The translations under genes and the position numbers were made by a program. DNA of 64,000 nucleotides, from NCBI GenBank assembly GCA_001443005.1, contig LEKQ01000009.1:26936-90935 (forward strand), read 5' to 3'. The notes below the pieces were generated by a model. The model was not told the DNA's origin and made no database searches. It saw only the letters and a program-made list of their open reading frames with translations. The DNA is from a bacterium GBS-1 (lineage in GTDB: Bacteria; Synergistota; GBS-1). This document shows positions 61,494 through 64,000 of this stretch, piece by piece; position 1 is the first letter of the stretch; every line of letters begins with the position of its first letter.

Positions 61494-64000
61494 ATGGTAA
61501 TGGACAGCCTTCAAAAATTTCAGGATTTACTTAAAAAGCTTTTTCAATTTGAGGCTTCTGATCTGGACTTTGGGATTTATCGTATTCTAAACTACAAACG
61601 GGATAAAATTGAGAGGTTTATTCAAGAAGAGCTTAAGAAAAAGGTAGAAAACGCCTTCGCTAAACATAAAGACGAAAGGCTAACTGACATAAACCAGAGA
61701 TTTGAAGAAGTAAAACAAAAAATTATTCAAAATTTTGGACAAGAGGCTCTTACCCCTACTGGCGAACTTAAAGAAGAATTTAAAAACACACCCTTAGGTA
61801 AAGAATTTCTCTCAATAAAGGCTCAAAAAGATGAAGTGAAAGCTATTGAAGAGATCAAATCACAGGTTTTCAATGACCTTTATAACTTCTTCTCCCGCTA
61901 CTACGAAGAAGGCGATTTTGTCCCCCAATACAGGTATTCCATAAAAGGGCATAAGTATGCCATACCTTACAATGGCGAAGAGGTAAAACTTTACTGGGCA
62001 AATTCAGATCAATATTACATAAAAACAGGTCTTCTTTTCCGTGATTACACATTTAAAGCGGGAGATTATAGAGTTATTTTCCGCATTGTTTCTGCAAAAG
62101 AAGAGCTTGGTTCAAACAAAGCCACAAAGGAAAGGTTTTTCATCCTTGACGATGAGGAACCGCTAAAAATTGAAGATAAGACGTTAATCATCCGCTTTCA
62201 GTATAGGGAGCTAACTGAAGAAGAGGTAAAACACTACGATATAGAAGGTGGAAGTAATACCGCAAAGCAGGAAAAGATTAACCAAAAAAGTTATGATGAG
62301 ATTTTTAAAGAGATTGAAGATATCACACTAAAGGGATTTTTGGGACAAATGAAAAACGAAAAACCTCTTCTTCTGTATCAACTAAACAGATTTACAGCCA
62401 AAAACACAAAGGATTACTTCATTCACAAAAACCTCAAAAAGTTTCTCTCAGAACAGCTGGACTACTTCATCAAATCTGAAGTTTTAGACATTGAAACTCT
62501 TGAGAAAGAGAAATTTCTTGACAAACACATAACGCGTGCCAAGGTCGTCAGAGAAATTGGTGAGGATATCATTGACTTTCTTTCCCAGATAGAAGATTTT
62601 CAAAAGAAACTGTGGGAGAAAAAGAAGTTTGTTTTGAAAACTGAATATGTAATCACCACTGATAGACTTCCAGAGGAATTTTATGATGAAATTTTAAAGA
62701 ACGAATCGCAATTAAAGGAATGGCAAGATTTAGGTTTTGAATTGCCAAAGAATAAAGAAGAGCTAAAAAACAAGAAGCTTCCTATTGATACCAAGTATTT
62801 TAGCCAAGAGTTTAAAGAGAAACTTCTTGAAAAGCTTACTGAGAATGCAGATTTAGACGATTTGCTTGATGGCTTGCTAATCAAAAGCGAAAACTGGCAG
62901 GCTTTGAACTTGTTATTAGGAAAATATAAAGAGAAAGTACAGACAATTTACATTGACCCTCCGTTTAATAAAGAACAGGATGCGGATTATCTTTACAATG
63001 TGAAGTATAAAGATTCTACTTGGGTTTCTATCTTAGAGAATAGATTACGACTGGCAAGGGATTTGCTTTCTGACAGGGGAAGCATTTTTGTTAGATGTGA
63101 TTATAACGGCAACATGTATGTGAGATTGTTGATGAACGAAATTTTTGGGGAGGAGAATTTTAGGAATGAGATAATTGTAAAAAGAGGGGCGCCTAAAGCT
63201 GGTTTGCTTTCTCAGTTTAAAGTTATTAAAGCGATGACAGTTGCTTATGACAACCTATACTGGTATACCAAGAAGGAAGAAGTAAGATTTAGAGGCTTTT
63301 ATAAAGAAGCACCAGAAAAAAAAAGGAAGTATGGTTTCTGGGCTGATTTTCAAAAAGGTGAAGCATATGATAGACCAACAATGAGATACGAAATTTTGGG
63401 AATTAGCATAGACAAAGGTCAATGGAAGTGGAGTAAGGATAGAGCATATAGAGCAGTAGAAAATTATCAAAAGTACTTAGAAATTTCTAAAATAACAAGA
63501 GAAACTTTAGAAGAATATTGGTTAAGAACAGGAAAACAACTTGAGTTTATAAAAAGAGAAGAAAATAAAATCAAATATTGGGTCCCACCAAGGGATGAGT
63601 TAATCTTAGACAATAATTGGTTAGACATTCCAGGGTATTCTTTTGAATGGGATTTTCAAACCGAAAACTCCGAAATCCTCTTAAAGCGTGTTATAGAATC
63701 CACATCCAACGAAGGCGACCTAATAATGGACTTTTTCCTTGGTAGTGGCACAACAACAGCAGTGGCGCACAAACTTAAAAGAAAGTGGATCGGCATTGAG
63801 ATGGGAGAGCACTTTTGGACAGTAATTTTACCAAGGATGAAGAAAGTTTTAGCTTATGACAAATCAGGGATTTCAAAAGAGAAGGATGTTAAAGAAAAAT
63901 ACAACGAAAAAACAGCAGGTGGCTTCTTCAAATACCAAATCCTTGAACAATACGAAGACACCTTAGATAACATTGAACTTAAGGAAAATCAAAAAGCAAT
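61494..64000 (+). CDS. Type III-like (beta-class) DNA methyltransferase, C-terminus off window
   Basis: At least 835 residues are open to the window end. An N-terminal region of about 470 residues (FEASDLDFGIYRILNYK, GDFVPQYRYSIKGHKYAIPY) precedes the catalytic part. Motif IV TIYIDPPFNKEQD (Asp at about 488) comes before motif I MDFFLGSGTTTAVA (about 745), the order of beta-class N4/N6 enzymes and type III Mod subunits. It should methylate adenine at a specific site; a Res helicase-nuclease partner would be expected past the edge. Codons (AGA, AAA, TTT) and AT content differ sharply from the genes to the left, so it is probably horizontally acquired. ATG 61494 has AAGGAGGGG 4 nt upstream. Confidence 0.85.
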   Translation, partial: MVMDSLQKFQDLLKKLFQFEASDLDFGIYRILNYKRDKIERFIQEELKKKVENAFAKHKDERLTDINQRFEEVKQKIIQNFGQEALTPTGELKEEFKNTPLGKEFLSIKAQKDEVKAIEEIKSQVFNDLYNFFSRYYEEGDFVPQYRYSIKGHKYAIPYNGEEVKLYWANSDQYYIKTGLLFRDYTFKAGDYRVIFRIVSAKEELGSNKATKERFFILDDEEPLKIEDKTLIIRFQYRELTEEEVKHYDIEGGSNTAKQEKINQKSYDEIFKEIEDITLKGFLGQMKNEKPLLLYQLNRFTAKNTKDYFIHKNLKKFLSEQLDYFIKSEVLDIETLEKEKFLDKHITRAKVVREIGEDIIDFLSQIEDFQKKLWEKKKFVLKTEYVITTDRLPEEFYDEILKNESQLKEWQDLGFELPKNKEELKNKKLPIDTKYFSQEFKEKLLEKLTENADLDDLLDGLLIKSENWQALNLLLGKYKEKVQTIYIDPPFNKEQDADYLYNVKYKDSTWVSILENRLRLARDLLSDRGSIFVRCDYNGNMYVRLLMNEIFGEENFRNEIIVKRGAPKAGLLSQFKVIKAMTVAYDNLYWYTKKEEVRFRGFYKEAPEKKRKYGFWADFQKGEAYDRPTMRYEILGISIDKGQWKWSKDRAYRAVENYQKYLEISKITRETLEEYWLRTGKQLEFIKREENKIKYWVPPRDELILDNNWLDIPGYSFEWDFQTENSEILLKRVIESTSNEGDLIMDFFLGSGTTTAVAHKLKRKWIGIEMGEHFWTVILPRMKKVLAYDKSGISKEKDVKEKYNEKTAGGFFKYQILEQYEDTLDNIELKENQKA

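Noticed and set aside
1..64000. CRISPR arrays, insertion sequences, tRNA and rRNA genes
   Set aside because: I read for regular spaced repeats, transposase motifs and tRNA-like ends and saw none that I could support.

Overview
The window looks like a chromosomal segment of an anaerobic, peptide- and amino-acid-fermenting bacterium, probably thermophilic. I infer this from strong GGAGG-type ribosome sites, a T-box leader, a glycyl radical enzyme, ferredoxins, several chemoreceptors, and many peptidases and amino-acid transporters. Synergistota or a Clostridia-like Firmicute would fit, but I cannot fix the phylum. From about 61.45 kb the DNA becomes clearly more AT-rich and codes for a DNA methyltransferase, which marks an acquired defence or restriction region cut by the window edge.

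0-6.2 kb: the end of a type IV pilin locus, then a U32-like protein and a C4-acid operon (Ldh2-type malate/lactate dehydrogenase, GntR regulator, two-subunit class I fumarase, malic enzyme). 6.2-10.4 kb: a transmembrane chemoreceptor divergent from a PAS-GAF-GAF-HD-GYP c-di-GMP phosphodiesterase. 10.4-16.6 kb: amino-acid permease, VanX-like D,D-dipeptidase, YfcC-type carrier, D-aminoacylase-like amidohydrolase and M20 peptidase, a set for using D-amino acids and small peptides. 16.6-23.6 kb: a tight seven-gene minus-strand cluster (NicX/M29-like, OPT transporter, second M29-like, AroM, DUF1177, DUF917, Asp/Glu racemase) with no pathway I can assign. 23.7-30.3 kb: an SfsA-DUF123 fusion, a chemoreceptor whose sensor lies at the cytoplasmic C-terminus, a four-gene Fe-S/ArsR operon with a tandem operator inside its promoter, and another chemoreceptor.

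30.4-37 kb: a T-box leader (specifier best read as Arg CGG) controls carA-carB, followed by a divergent nucleoside diphosphate kinase and a CoA-disulfide-reductase-like enzyme. 37-39.3 kb: racemase and citryl-CoA-lyase-like genes on the minus strand, preceded by a structured leader (promoter, 28-codon ORF, competing hairpins, terminator). 39.6-48.2 kb: a proline/hydroxyproline region. A second leader (promoter, 18-codon ORF with two Pro codons, duplicated 12-mer, terminator) precedes a five-gene flavin/Fe-S amino-acid dehydrogenase, an NSS transporter with its MetS-like small subunit, and a convergent hydroxyproline dehydratase (HypD family) with its activase.

48.2-61.3 kb: mixed genes (FAH-family protein, ECF S-component and methyltransferase, DUF4198 protein, D,D-carboxypeptidase, threonine-synthase-like, nitroreductase, a soluble chemoreceptor paired with a di-iron ODP-like protein, DUF1015, a diaminopentanoate-dehydrogenase-like enzyme, exported calcium-repeat and DUF3160 proteins, an arginase-fold protein). 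No tRNA, rRNA, CRISPR array or insertion sequence was seen.
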